Shown here: one piece after another, positions 35,408-44,645 of the stretch
Numbering within the stretch: position 1 is the first letter of the stretch
Layout: each line of letters starts with the position of its first letter
NCBI GenBank assembly: GCA_012842605.1
Contig: DUSN01000014.1
Location: 1 to 64,000 of the forward strand
DNA length: 64,000 nucleotides
Reading direction: 5' to 3'
Source: Clostridiales bacterium
GTDB taxonomy: Bacteria > Bacillota > Clostridia > Caldicoprobacterales > DTU083
The notes under the pieces: generated by a model
Seen by the model: the letters and a program-made list of their open reading frames with translations, nothing else
Told to the model about the DNA's origin: nothing
Databases searched by the model: none
Position numbers and translations under genes: made by a program

Positions 35408-37450
35408 TCAGCTGAACAGAGAAACCATTGCAAACACTGCTGCTGTAATGGAAGCGACCAATGATACAACAGTAATCTGTGTATTTATGGAGGGACCGGC
35501 TGTATCCTTGAAGGGATCGCCTACTGTATCACCTATTACGGCCGCTTTATGAGCATCGCTGCCCTTACCGCCGAAGTTTCCTGCTTCAATAAATTTCTTG
35601 GCGTTGTCCCAGAGACCGCCGGCATTGCTCATGAGCAGTGCCAGGAACAGGCCGGTAACGATATTTCCTGCCAGGAAGCCGCCCATAGCCTGAACACCGC
35701 CTACAAAACCTACAATGAGGGTAATAATGATGGCAGTGAGTCCGGCGGGGATAAGCTCTTTAATAGCTCCTACAGTGGCTATGTCTATGCACTTCTCATA
35801 TTCAGGCATTACGCCGGGTTTTCCTTCCTTCAGGCCTTCGATTGTATTGAACTGTCTGTGGATTTCATCAACCATCTTTTGTGAGTTGCGGTTTACACCC
35901 AGCATCAGCATTGCTGAAAATACTGCAGGAATAGCTGCGCCTACTAACGTTCCGAAGAATACCAGCGGATCCATCAGGTTAAACTCTATGGTTTTCTGAG
36001 TTACAGAAAAAACAATTTCCTGGAAAGCACCTAGCAAAGCAATAACAGTAAGTCCGGCAGCTCCGATAGCAAATCCCTTGGTAATAGCCTTAGCGGTATT
36101 TCCTGCAGAGTCCAGTTTATCGGTTATCTCAAGAACATCATCGCCCAGGTTTCCCATTTCAGCCAGACCACGGGCATTGTCAACGATGGGGCCGTATGCG
36201 TCATTGGAAATAATCATACCTACGATTGAAAGCATGCCGATTGCTGCCATGGATATACCAAACATGGGATAACTTCCGCCTAGGGGTTCAAGGAGCTTAT
36301 ATGCACCTAATGCAGCAATGCCTATGCCTATTATGGAAGGCATAATGCTGACCAGCCCATAGGAAAATCCGGAAAGGATTGTGAAAGCAGGGCCGCTCTT
36401 GCATGCCTCGGCAACCTTTGCAACAGGCTTCTTGTCGTCGCCGGTAAAGAACTCGCTGGTTACACCGATAATAACACCGACTAACATACCAAGTACAGTT
36501 GCGCCCCAGATGCGCATATTGAATTGTGAAACCAGAGAAGCTATAAGGGTTAGTACGACAAAGATACCACAGGTGAGGTAAGTACCGCCGTTCAATGCTT
36601 TGCCTGGGTCACCGTTTTCTCCTACACGGGCAGACAGAACACCAATGATGGAGGCCAGAAGTCCGAGAGCACCAAAGCAGAATATTACTTCTATCTGACC
36701 TAATGGTGCTGCAATAACCAAAGCTGCTGCAAGGGAAGCAACCTGAGAGTCAAACAGGTCAGCGCCCATACCGGCAACATCACCGACATTGTCTCCAACA
36801 TTATCGGCAATTACTGCAGGGTTGCGGGGATCATCTTCAGGGATGCCCAGCTCAACCTTTCCTATAAGATCGGCAGCAATGTCAGCTGTTTTGGTAAATA
36901 TGCCGCCGCCGGCTTTGGCAAACAGTGCCAGGGAACTGGCGCCAAAGCTGAAAGCCATTACCAGCTCAGCCTTTTCAGGAATAATTAGATGCAGCAAAGC
37001 TGCACCAGCCAGGGCAGCACTTACAACGGCCATACCCATGACAGCGCCGCCGCGGAATCCTGCCATATAAGAGGGTGCCAGGCCTTTCTTGGCTGCAGAA
37101 GCCGAACGCACATTGGCAATTGTAGCAATGCTGATACCTACATAGCCGGCATATCCTGAAAAAATAGAACCAATGATATATGCAATTGCCGCCAGGATAT
37201 TATCAATTGCATTGCCCTGCCAAATAGGAGAAGGAAAGACCAATAGGATCAGTATGGATACGATGCTGACAAAAACAGCCAGTATCCTGTACTCCCGTTT
37301 CAGGAAGGTAAAGGCACCATTTCTTATCAGCTGACCGATCTGAGAAATGTTACCTTCCGCTACAGGAAGATTTTGAACCCATTTGTAAAAGTATGCCGCT
37401 ACGCCTATAGCCAAAGCGGACACTACCAGTGAAATGACAGTCCACAACAT
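35408..37450 (-). CDS. hppA: Membrane-bound proton-translocating pyrophosphatase, K+-independent type
   Basis: 680 residues, about 16 transmembrane helices. The catalytic loop GGGIFTKTADIAADLIGKVELGIPEDDPRNPAVIADNVGDNVGDVAGMGADLFDS has the DxxxK/DNVGDN signatures that bind magnesium-pyrophosphate. It hydrolyses pyrophosphate and pumps H+ (or Na+) out of the cell. In DSAGNTAKAITKG a Lys occupies the position that marks K+-independent enzymes (Ala in K+-dependent ones), which favours a proton pump not needing potassium. It is encoded just downstream of the Na+-pump OadB/OadG-like genes, so this is an ion-gradient cluster. Confidence 0.96.
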   Translation of the reverse strand: MLWTVISLVVSALAIGVAAYFYKWVQNLPVAEGNISQIGQLIRNGAFTFLKREYRILAVFVSIVSILILLVFPSPIWQGNAIDNILAAIAYIIGSIFSGYAGYVGISIATIANVRSASAAKKGLAPSYMAGFRGGAVMGMAVVSAALAGAALLHLIIPEKAELVMAFSFGASSLALFAKAGGGIFTKTADIAADLIGKVELGIPEDDPRNPAVIADNVGDNVGDVAGMGADLFDSQVASLAAALVIAAPLGQIEVIFCFGALGLLASIIGVLSARVGENGDPGKALNGGTYLTCGIFVVLTLIASLVSQFNMRIWGATVLGMLVGVIIGVTSEFFTGDDKKPVAKVAEACKSGPAFTILSGFSYGLVSIMPSIIGIGIAALGAYKLLEPLGGSYPMFGISMAAIGMLSIVGMIISNDAYGPIVDNARGLAEMGNLGDDVLEITDKLDSAGNTAKAITKGFAIGAAGLTVIALLGAFQEIVFSVTQKTIEFNLMDPLVFFGTLVGAAIPAVFSAMLMLGVNRNSQKMVDEIHRQFNTIEGLKEGKPGVMPEYEKCIDIATVGAIKELIPAGLTAIIITLIVGFVGGVQAMGGFLAGNIVTGLFLALLMSNAGGLWDNAKKFIEAGNFGGKGSDAHKAAVIGDTVGDPFKDTAGPSINTQITVVSLVASITAAVFAMVSLFS

Positions 37451-37570
37451 TAAAATCTCCCCCTATACTTCGATAAGATTGTATAAAAATAGATTGGCAG
37501 GTATCCGGCTTGAATTCCTGCCAATAACTATTATGGCACTAAACAGTCGCATAAACTAATAGGATTGTGT

Positions 37571-37690
37571 TCAATCTGCAGGAAAGAGTCTGATCATAAG
37601 CTTTATCAGTATAAAGAAGATTGCCAGTACCAGGAATACGCCTGATACACCAATGCCCATAACTTCAAGAGCGCCTATAAAAACATCCAT
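37571..37690 (-). CDS. Very short OadG-like membrane protein
   Basis: A 39-residue frame, GTTCCCTCC-type ribosome site GGAGGGAAC 9 bases before the ATG. The sequence is MDVFIGALEVMGIGVSGVFL at the start, followed by a hydrophobic helix and a basic/polar end (KLMIRLFPAD). One N-out helix with this pattern matches the gamma (OadG/MmdC-type) subunits of Na+-pump decarboxylases, which are small, here unusually short. It lies 14 bases after oadB on the same strand, as expected for a partner subunit. It was found by reading the intergenic gap, not from length-filtered calls. Confidence 0.75.
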   Translation of the reverse strand: MDVFIGALEVMGIGVSGVFLVLAIFFILIKLMIRLFPAD

Positions 37691-37704
37691 TGTTTAGTTC
37701 CCTC

Positions 37705-38835
37705 CTATCCAAGCAGTGCCAGGATAATAGCCCCGGCAACTATTGATCCGATTTGTCCGGCAACGTTGGCACCAATGGCAGGCATCAGTACAAAGTTGGT
37801 GGGATCTTCCTTTTGTGCCATCTTTTGAACTATACGGGCCGACATTGGGAAAGCTGAAATGCCGCAGCCGCCAATCATGGGGTTTATCTTTTGTTTCAGG
37901 AACAGGTTGACGAATTTTGCAAATAAAACTCCAAAGGCTGTATCAAATACAAATGCCAGCAATCCTATGGAAAGTATCAACAGTGTGTTCCATGTAAGGA
38001 ATTGGTCAGCCTTCATAGTAGAGCCTATTGTTATGCCCAGCAGCAAGGTGACCAGGTTGCCCAGTTCATTCTGAGCTGTCTGGGAAAGCCTGTCCAGTAC
38101 TCCGCATTCCTTTATTAAATTACCGAACATCAGAGAACCAATCAGCGGAACCGATATAGGAGCTACAACACCTGCAACAATGGTTACAACGATGGGGAAT
38201 AAAATCAGAACAGGCTTGGATACCTTGACTCCGTAATCCACATCCATTCGAATCATGCGTTCTTTCTTGGTTGTGAGAGCTTTAATGACAGGCGGCTGGA
38301 TCATGGGCACCAGTGCCATATATGAGTAAGCAGCAACGGTGATGGCTCCCATGTACTTAGGTGCAAAAAGGTTGCCTACGAAAATGGAGGTAGGACCGTC
38401 AGCTGCACCGATTATGCCAATTGCAGCAGCCTCTTTCAAAGAGAATACTCCGGGCCATATAAGGTTTGCGCCGGCTGCCAGGAGCATAGCAGCAAAAATA
38501 CCAAATTGCGCTGCAGCTCCGAAGAACAAGGTTACGGGCTGTTTTAACAGCGGAGAAAAGTCAATCATTGCACCGACAGCAATAAAAATTAAAATAGGAA
38601 AGAGTTCATTTTCTATTCCGGCTTTATAGAGAACTGTGAGGAACCCATGTTCAGTAATAGCTGCCGAGAGAGGTATGTTGGTCATTATTGCACCAAAACC
38701 GATTGGGAGGAGTAATAGCGGTTCATATTCTTTCTTAATGGCTAAATAAATTAATACGCAACCGACTATAATCATGACTACGTTTTGCCATGTAAGTCCG
38801 TTAATACCCACCAGAAGCTTGCTTAGTTTGTCCAT
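37705..38835 (-). CDS. oadB: Sodium ion-translocating decarboxylase beta subunit
   Basis: 376 residues, about nine transmembrane segments. Hallmarks: GAADGPTSIFVGN (the conserved Asp that carries Na+), PVTLFFGAAAQFGIFAA, GNLVTLLLGITIGSTM and MIGGCGISAFPMSARIVQ with NFVLMPAIGANVAGQIGS. It couples decarboxylation of a biotin-bound carboxyl group to Na+ export. No alpha subunit (carboxyltransferase) or biotin-carrier gene is nearby, so the substrate (oxaloacetate, methylmalonyl-CoA or glutaconyl-CoA) cannot be assigned. AAGGGATATA precedes the ATG. Confidence 0.95.
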   Translation of the reverse strand: MDKLSKLLVGINGLTWQNVVMIIVGCVLIYLAIKKEYEPLLLLPIGFGAIMTNIPLSAAITEHGFLTVLYKAGIENELFPILIFIAVGAMIDFSPLLKQPVTLFFGAAAQFGIFAAMLLAAGANLIWPGVFSLKEAAAIGIIGAADGPTSIFVGNLFAPKYMGAITVAAYSYMALVPMIQPPVIKALTTKKERMIRMDVDYGVKVSKPVLILFPIVVTIVAGVVAPISVPLIGSLMFGNLIKECGVLDRLSQTAQNELGNLVTLLLGITIGSTMKADQFLTWNTLLILSIGLLAFVFDTAFGVLFAKFVNLFLKQKINPMIGGCGISAFPMSARIVQKMAQKEDPTNFVLMPAIGANVAGQIGSIVAGAIILALLG

Positions 38836-38865
38836 TATATCCCTTCTATCTTTATGAAATTATTT

Positions 38866-38917
38866 GTGTAGAAAAACTGATTAGTGTAGAAAAACTGCTT
38901 AAATTGTGTAAAAAAGC
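38866..38917. repeat. Short direct repeats upstream of oadB
   Basis: GTGTAGAAAAACTG occurs twice (38866-38879, 38884-38897), and a related GTGTAAAAAAGC follows at 38906. Spacings of 18 and 22 bases. It could be a regulator site for the minus-strand oadB operon. Confidence 0.5.
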
Positions 38918-39079
38918 CACATCACACTAGTTTATATTATATTTCTATGCAATAGCAAATGTCAAACCAAAAGTATGCTAAATTTAAGGTGTGGTTAGTC
39001 TTTAGAACAGGAAAAAATACGCATATTTTTGCTTATAATTGGCAAAATAATCAAAAACGATGGAAAGGTGGAATTTTCC

Positions 39080-39238
39080 ATGGCTCAAGTTACCTGCTCT
39101 GTTTGTGGATGTACTTGCAATGAGGAAATTTCCCACAGCTGTCCCGAGTGCGGCGATTGCGTATGTGACGAATGCGGCACTCTCTATGAAGGCTATTGTG
39201 AGAGCTGCTTCAACATGGTAGCCGAAAGCTTTGAATAA
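39080..39238 (+). CDS. Small cysteine-rich zinc-ribbon protein
   Basis: 52 residues with ten cysteines in CxxC-like pairs (CSVCGCTC, CPECGDCVCDEC, CESC). It probably binds zinc through one or two ribbons. No transmembrane region. AAAGGTGG 8 bases before ATG 39080 is a good ribosome site; the longer frame upstream lacks one. Stands alone with its own terminator. No named family. Confidence 0.75.
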   Translation: MAQVTCSVCGCTCNEEISHSCPECGDCVCDECGTLYEGYCESCFNMVAESFE

Positions 39239-39271
39239 TTATTTGCCAGGGACAAAACCAGGAACAGAAGT

Positions 39272-39324
39272 GCAGCAGGGGCATTAAAATTGCCGGCAGG
39301 CAGCTAAATGCCCCTGCTGCTTTG
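39272..39324 (+). terminator. Terminator of the cysteine-rich protein gene
   Basis: GCAGCAGGGGCAT pairs with ATGCCCCTGCTGC around a 23-base loop; a short T-rich tail follows. Confidence 0.75.
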
Positions 39325-39434
39325 TAGTGAAAGTGTTTAATTACACATCAAATTGCTTGTTTGTAGAATATTACAGTTGACTTGTCGGGAAGAATAGACT
39401 AAAATAGTAAAGCAGTTAATTTTGAAGACAATAT

Positions 39435-39511
39435 GTGCTCGTAGCTCAGTCGGATAGAGTGCTTGACTACGAATCAAGAGGTCGGGGGTTCGAATCCCTC
39501 CGGGCACGCCA
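39435..39511 (+). tRNA. tRNA-Arg (anticodon ACG), CCA encoded
   Basis: Acceptor GTGCTCG/CGGGCAC (one G-U pair), D-arm TAGCTCAGTCGGATAGAG, anticodon loop CTACGAA with ACG, T-arm GGGGGTTCGAATCCCTC, encoded CCA. ACG is read as ICG by adenosine deamination. Confidence 0.97.
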
Positions 39512-39516
39512 AAAAA

Positions 39517-39548
39517 CCCTGTAACATCAATGGTTACAGGGTTTTTTA
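39517..39548 (+). terminator. tRNA-Arg terminator
   Basis: ACCCTGTAAC/GTTACAGGGT stem followed by six T, starting 5 bases after the tRNA. Confidence 0.9.
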
Positions 39549-39564
39549 TATATGTTTTTTTCAT

Positions 39565-39879
39565 CTATTTGAATTTCTGCATTGAAGATAATATCATTGA
39601 AAGGACAGTTGCACCAAACCCCCAGAGAGCCAAATAAATAGCTTTTCTAGCTTTTTTAGGAAATTCATCATGCCAGACAAAATACATTATTACACCTATA
39701 ATAGGAATACAAAATAATAGAATACCAAGAAATCCTACTTTGTCTGATGAAGTATCTGATGAAGAAGAGGTAGTGGAGCTGCTGGGCAGGGATTGGACTT
39801 GATTGCTCAAAAAACAACCGCAATTTGAGCAGATTTGCTGCCCTTCATTGTTAATCGTTTTGCAATTTGAACACTCCAT
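39565..39879 (-). CDS. Zinc-ribbon membrane protein
   Basis: 104 residues. An N-terminal zinc ribbon (MECSNC, then CSNCGCFL) is followed by a Ser/Thr-rich linker (residues about 30-48) and two hydrophobic segments (about 49-68 and 80-98). This is a common small zinc_ribbon_2-plus-TM design in Firmicutes, with no fixed function. GGAAGGAG precedes the ATG. Isolated from other genes on the same strand. Confidence 0.8.
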   Translation of the reverse strand: MECSNCKTINNEGQQICSNCGCFLSNQVQSLPSSSTTSSSSDTSSDKVGFLGILLFCIPIIGVIMYFVWHDEFPKKARKAIYLALWGFGATVLSMILSSMQKFK

Positions 39880-39976
39880 TTAGAATACTCCTTCCATTAC
39901 AGTTTTTTTGGCAGTAAACTCAGGCCATTAGTGCTTTAGTTGCATACCATCAATTATTGCAGGTATAACGGGGAGA

Positions 39977-40219
39977 ATGGTTGAAACAAGGTCTATACTA
40001 ATAATATCGGAAGATTATTGGAAAGATTATATTGATAGAATTTTTTGCGGGGGTTCAAGTACAGGAGTGATTTTTAATGCGCTTAATGTTGTTCCTGTCG
40101 AAAGGATGATCGTATTTTTTCTTCACAATTCATACTCCCGTTTTTTACTGCATCTTGGACTGCCTGTAAGCATAAGTTATACCATGACAAATTTTAGCAA
40201 TTATTCTATTAAACTATAA
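39977..40219 (+). CDS. Doubtful small reading frame
   Basis: 80 residues with a hydrophobic middle region and no recognised family. GGGGAGA abuts the ATG with no room for a normal spacer, and the flanks are AT-rich. It may be chance or the remnant of a gene. Kept only because nothing else occupies the stretch. Confidence 0.25.
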   Translation: MVETRSILIISEDYWKDYIDRIFCGGSSTGVIFNALNVVPVERMIVFFLHNSYSRFLLHLGLPVSISYTMTNFSNYSIKL

Positions 40220-40460
40220 TTCGTCATAAGGAAAGGAAATCCTTTAGCGAGAACGTATAAATGATATCGATTATTTTACTTTTTTATATTACTTTCTTTA
40301 TATAAAGATATAAAACTAAAAAAATTTAAAATTCTAAAAACCGGGGGTTTTTAGTAAATAATCTTGTATGGACATTCAGTGCATTAAGATTATATAATTA
40401 ACATGAATTGTAGTAATAAACAGATTTGAGAAAACCATGCAATAAATGGAGGGATTAGAC
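40220..40460. other. Intergenic stretch with a 9-base dyad, no gene seen
   Basis: CTAAAAACC-GGG-GGTTTTTAG (40334-40354) is a perfect inverted repeat about 110 bases before the next gene. It could be an operator or a small structured element. Otherwise AT-rich with no reading frame. Confidence 0.45.
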
Positions 40461-41519
40461 TTGAAGAAAGTTAAGGTTGCAGTTATCGGTAACGGCACTA
40501 TAGCCAACAGCGCCCACGGGCCTGCTTATTACAATAACCCGTTAAGTGAAATTAAGTATGCCGTAGATATTATTCCCGAAAGAGCACAAGCCTTCAAGGA
40601 GAAATTTGATGCCGAGTATGCTGTGACAGATTACAGGGAAGCTATTGCGGATCCTGAGGTGGAGCTGGTTTCGGTATGTGTGCCCAACTACCTGCATGCT
40701 CCTATTACCATTGATTGTCTTAATGCAGGAAAGCATGTCCTGTGTGAAAAGCCTGCAGCTATGAATTATAAAGAAGCATATGCTATGAAGCAGGCAGCTG
40801 ATAACAATAATCGTATTTTGAACATTGGTGTTGTCAACCGCTTCCATACCGCTGTAAATAAGGTAAAAGAACTGATTGAGGCCGGCGAGCTGGGCAAATT
40901 ATATCATATTTACTGCTCCTTCCGTGCTTATCGTTCCATTCCCGGTTTAGGAGGTCCTTTTACCACCAAATCCCTGGCAGGCGGGGGTGTACTGATTGAC
41001 TGGGGTGTACATTATTTGGATTTGATTTTGTACTGCATAGGATCTCCTGCTCTTAAATCGGTATCTGCAGCAGCATACAGTGAAATGGCAAAGGATATGA
41101 AGAGCTATGTTTTTACCGATATGTGGGCTGGTCCTCCAGACTACAACGGCACATTTGACGTAGAGGATTTTGTTACAGGCATGATTCGTACATCCGGTCC
41201 CACCATTACCTTTAACGGTGCATGGGCACAAAATATCAATGAAAGAGCCGCCTTTATTGAGTTTTTAGGAGATAAGGCCGGAATTAAGCTTCAATACGGC
41301 GGCAACTTTACAATTTGGTCTTCAAAGGATGGCATGCTGCTTGAGACTACACCTACATTTACCATGAGTGATATGTTCTATGATGAAGTTGACGCTTTTA
41401 TCAAATGCGCTCAGGAAGGCAAAAAGATACGCTCAAACATTGACAATGTAATAGCATGTTCTCTGCTCATGGATAAGATTTATGAATCTGCAGCAATAGG
41501 CAAAGAAGTAGAATTTTAA
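40461..41519 (+). CDS. Gfo/Idh/MocA family oxidoreductase
   Basis: About 352 residues. The nucleotide loop is VIGNGTIANSAHG (GxGxxA-like), the EKP motif is intact (VLCEKPAAM, near residue 93) and the helix GGGVLIDWGVHYLDLILY carries the Asp/His of the active site. A trp-rich central part (SFRAYRSIPGLGGPFTTKSLAGGG) suits a sugar or aldose-like substrate. TTG 40461 is preferred because GGAGGG lies 7 bases upstream; the ATG at 40446 is inside that site. It is monocistronic with a terminator at 41578. Different subgroup from the copy at 3063. Confidence 0.9.
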   Translation: MKKVKVAVIGNGTIANSAHGPAYYNNPLSEIKYAVDIIPERAQAFKEKFDAEYAVTDYREAIADPEVELVSVCVPNYLHAPITIDCLNAGKHVLCEKPAAMNYKEAYAMKQAADNNNRILNIGVVNRFHTAVNKVKELIEAGELGKLYHIYCSFRAYRSIPGLGGPFTTKSLAGGGVLIDWGVHYLDLILYCIGSPALKSVSAAAYSEMAKDMKSYVFTDMWAGPPDYNGTFDVEDFVTGMIRTSGPTITFNGAWAQNINERAAFIEFLGDKAGIKLQYGGNFTIWSSKDGMLLETTPTFTMSDMFYDEVDAFIKCAQEGKKIRSNIDNVIACSLLMDKIYESAAIGKEVEF

Positions 41520-41577
41520 TACAAAGCAATTAAATTTTAAGAATAGAAAATATACAGGCTGATTGGACAATATTATT

Positions 41578-41614
41578 GCGGAGTGTTTTTCCGATGAGGA
41601 AGCTCCGCTTTTTA
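41578..41614 (+). terminator. Terminator of the Gfo/Idh/MocA gene
   Basis: GCGGAG/CTCCGC with an inner TTTTTCC.../...GGAA pairing, then CTTTTTAT. Confidence 0.7.
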
Positions 41615-41864
41615 TATGCCTTGCTGGGTAGTAATGTAGTAGAATATTATTAGTTACAAAAATATTTATTCATATTTTTGAAACATTTATGCTCTATAAT
41701 AATTACCTGGTACACTATACTGATGAATTCCTGCTTAGTAATGAAACAATATTTTAACTTTGAACGTCAGGCAATTTATATCACCTTTGACTAATGTTTT
41801 ACTTGTATTTATGCCTGGCAGTCTGTAATATGGTGATGATAATTATACTTGAAGGAATGATATT

Positions 41865-43487
41865 ATGGCAAGAAGAAGAGGCATTGGAAAAGGTCTGTTC
41901 ATAATTATTCTGGCAGCAGCTGCTGTAATGGCTGTAAAATTTTTCTTTTTTAGTGATGTATACAAAAGTGTGACATTGGAAGCCGGTGCTGATATTTTTG
42001 ATATATCCCATTATCTGCGAAACCCAAAAGCAAAAGCGGTATTTGCATCGAATACATCAGCTGTTGATGCATCCAAACCCGGTGTATACGAAATACAGAT
42101 TAAAGTTGGCAGAAGGATATATAAAACTGAGCTAACCATAGTTGATACCATACCTCCTAAGGCTGAAACCATAAATCAGACAATTACGTTCGGTGATACT
42201 ATTGAAGCCCAGGCATTTGTAACCAATATATCTGATGCTACCCAGGTGCAGGTATCATATAAGAATCAGCCGGATTTTAATTTGCTGGGCGATCAGACAG
42301 TTACACTGATTCTTGAGGACGCAGGAAAAAATATAACTGAGTTGACTGCCGTACTGTCCATTAGTATGGTGCACGATACTGTTTTAGTTGGCATTGGTGC
42401 CAATGAACTTAATATAAATGATTTTTTGATAAGCGATGAATTCACCGGCAGCTTTGTTACAGATATTTCTGCAATCAACTTGAATGAACCTGGCCAGTAT
42501 GAGGTAATAATAGAAATTGATGGAAAAAGGTATACATCCCAGTTAAAAATAGTAGACCTGACACCTCCTGCAGGAGAAGTGGTCAGCCAGGAGATGTGGG
42601 TAAATGACGAGATAGAAGCTGATAAATTTGTAAAGAATATAGTGGATCATTCCCCGGTAAAGGTTTATTACAAGGAAAACCCGGATTTCAGCAAACCCGG
42701 AACCCAGGATGTAGTTATTGTGCTGGAGGATGAAAACGGCAATAAAACAGAATTGACAGCTTCCCTTACATTGATAGAAGATACTGAGCCTCCGGTAATC
42801 AGGGGGAATGATGAAGTATATGTATATATAGGTGACAAGGTATCATACAGAAAACAAGTCATTGTTGATGACAACAGGGATGATAGTGAGAGTATAGCTT
42901 TGGATATTGACAGCAGTTCGGTAAACCTGAAAAAATCCGGGACTTATACGGTTACCTACAAAGCAACTGATTCCTCAGGCAATACTGCAGAGAAAAAGGT
43001 TTCATTTATAGTAAGAGAACGGCCTGAAGATTACGTAACCATTAAAGAAGTTGATGCAATGGCTGACCAGATTCTTGAGTCTATTATCATCGATAATATG
43101 ACGCCGCGGGAGAAGGCCAGGGCGATTTATGTATGGATAAGATCAAACGTCAGGTATGACAACAACTATGAAAACAATACTGACTGGGTAAAAGCTGCAT
43201 ATGATGCATTTACAAAGAAAAAGGGCGACTGCTATGTATTTTTCGGTGCAGCTAAAGAACTGCTGACCCGGGCAGGCATAGAAAATATGGACATAGTAAA
43301 GACCGGCGGAGGTCACTATTGGAATATGGTTAATATAGATGGATGGTATCATTATGATGCCACACCGCGAAGAACAGGCGGCGAGTTTTTCATGATGACC
43401 GATGCAGAGCTTGAAGCCTATTCCAGAAAGTATGGCAACAGCCATATATGGGACAGGAATAAATACCCCGCCACTCCGCAGAAGTAA
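41865..43487 (+). CDS. Membrane-anchored transglutaminase-like protein with Ig-like repeats
   Basis: 540 residues. An N-terminal anchor (about 8-28), then three repeated beta domains of about 100 residues (each ending near TxPPxAE/TEPPV), then a bacterial Ig-like/cadherin-type repeat (about 290-380) with DSSGNTAEKKV, then a transglutaminase-like core (about 395-535). Catalytic triad: Cys in GDCYVFF, His in GGGHYWNMV, Asp in YHYDATPR. Extracellular. It may crosslink or cleave surface proteins. GAAGGAATGATATT precedes the ATG. Its C-terminal half is closely matched by the next gene. Confidence 0.9.
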   Translation: MARRRGIGKGLFIIILAAAAVMAVKFFFFSDVYKSVTLEAGADIFDISHYLRNPKAKAVFASNTSAVDASKPGVYEIQIKVGRRIYKTELTIVDTIPPKAETINQTITFGDTIEAQAFVTNISDATQVQVSYKNQPDFNLLGDQTVTLILEDAGKNITELTAVLSISMVHDTVLVGIGANELNINDFLISDEFTGSFVTDISAINLNEPGQYEVIIEIDGKRYTSQLKIVDLTPPAGEVVSQEMWVNDEIEADKFVKNIVDHSPVKVYYKENPDFSKPGTQDVVIVLEDENGNKTELTASLTLIEDTEPPVIRGNDEVYVYIGDKVSYRKQVIVDDNRDDSESIALDIDSSSVNLKKSGTYTVTYKATDSSGNTAEKKVSFIVRERPEDYVTIKEVDAMADQILESIIIDNMTPREKARAIYVWIRSNVRYDNNYENNTDWVKAAYDAFTKKKGDCYVFFGAAKELLTRAGIENMDIVKTGGGHYWNMVNIDGWYHYDATPRRTGGEFFMMTDAELEAYSRKYGNSHIWDRNKYPATPQK

Positions 43488-43727
43488 ATAATCCGGATGA
43501 ATGGTTATATCTTAGTTAATTATCTTTATTGAGAATGAATTTCAAAAAAATAAAGGAAAGTGAAAACTTTTTAAAGGCTTCAGGGGTAATATAAGTAGCC
43601 GGTACAAATTAAGCCAAAATAGTGATGGTTTGTACAGCATGGATATAACCGTTGACGCAGCGCTGCCTGCTTGTAGTCAGCATTGTAAAATGCGGGCTTT
43701 TAAATTGTTAATGGAAGGAAATGAGTT

Positions 43728-44645
43728 ATGCGTACAGGAAAAGGAAGACACAGAAAAAGGAGGACGGTTAAAAAAAGATTTTATATATTCGTCCTTGTAA
43801 TATTGATTGCGGCTGGGATTGCAGTTTTTCATGATAAAATAAGCGCATCCATTTCAGACATGGCAGGAGATAACAAGCCTCAGGATTCAGAAGACGGGTT
43901 AATTGCGGACACCAAACCCACGGACAAGAATAACCAGAGGGACACCGAGCCGCCTGTAATTACCGGCGAGGATGTAAAAGAGGTTTTTGTAGGCGACAGG
44001 GTTTCTTATAAAAACCATGTTACCGTAACTGATAATATGGACGATAATGTGAAGCTGGAGATAGACAGCAGTGCAGTAAACCTGAAGAAGGCAGGCACTT
44101 ATACGGTGATTTACAAGGCAACAGACTCCGCAGGCAATACTGCCACAAAGACAGTACAGGTAATTGTCAAGGAAAAGCCTGTTGTGCATGCTAAGCAGGA
44201 AGAGGTTGACCAAATAGCGGACCAGATTCTTGAGTCCATCTTTGAAGATGGTATGACATTAAGGCAGAAAGCCAGGGCAATTTACGTATGGGTAAGGTCA
44301 AACATCCGGTACAACAATGAATATGAAAACAATACCGACTGGGTACAGGCAGCATATGACGGTTTTACAGAGAAAAAGGGCGATTGTTATGTATTCTTTG
44401 GTGTTACAAAGGAACTGCTGAACAGGGCCGGCATAGAAAATATGGACATAGTAAAGACCGGCGGAGGCCACTATTGGAGTATGGTTAACCTTGGCGAAGG
44501 CTGGTATCATTATGATACAACACCCCGCAAAACCGGCGGTGAGTTTTTCATGATGACTGATGCAGAGCTGGAGGCTTACTCCAATAAATATGGGAACAGC
44601 CATGTATGGGACAGGGATAAATATCCCGCAACTCCCTTGGAGTAA
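43728..44645 (+). CDS. Second transglutaminase-like protein, shorter paralogue
   Basis: 305 residues with an anchor (about 18-36), an Asp/Lys-rich linker, one Ig-like domain (RVSYKNHVTV...DSAGNTATKTV) and the same transglutaminase core with an intact triad (GDCYVFF, GGGHYWSMV, YHYDTTPR). It aligns with residues about 285-540 of the preceding protein at high identity, including the RKTGGEFFMMTDAELEAYS block and the tail YPATPLE, so a tandem duplication is clear. It lacks the three extra N-terminal domains. AAGGAAATGAGTT precedes the ATG. Confidence 0.9.
   Translation: MRTGKGRHRKRRTVKKRFYIFVLVILIAAGIAVFHDKISASISDMAGDNKPQDSEDGLIADTKPTDKNNQRDTEPPVITGEDVKEVFVGDRVSYKNHVTVTDNMDDNVKLEIDSSAVNLKKAGTYTVIYKATDSAGNTATKTVQVIVKEKPVVHAKQEEVDQIADQILESIFEDGMTLRQKARAIYVWVRSNIRYNNEYENNTDWVQAAYDGFTEKKGDCYVFFGVTKELLNRAGIENMDIVKTGGGHYWSMVNLGEGWYHYDTTPRKTGGEFFMMTDAELEAYSNKYGNSHVWDRDKYPATPLE

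Noticed and set aside
39977-40219. Sporulation or stress small protein
   Set aside because: No family resemblance and an unsuitable ribosome site; left as a doubtful frame only.
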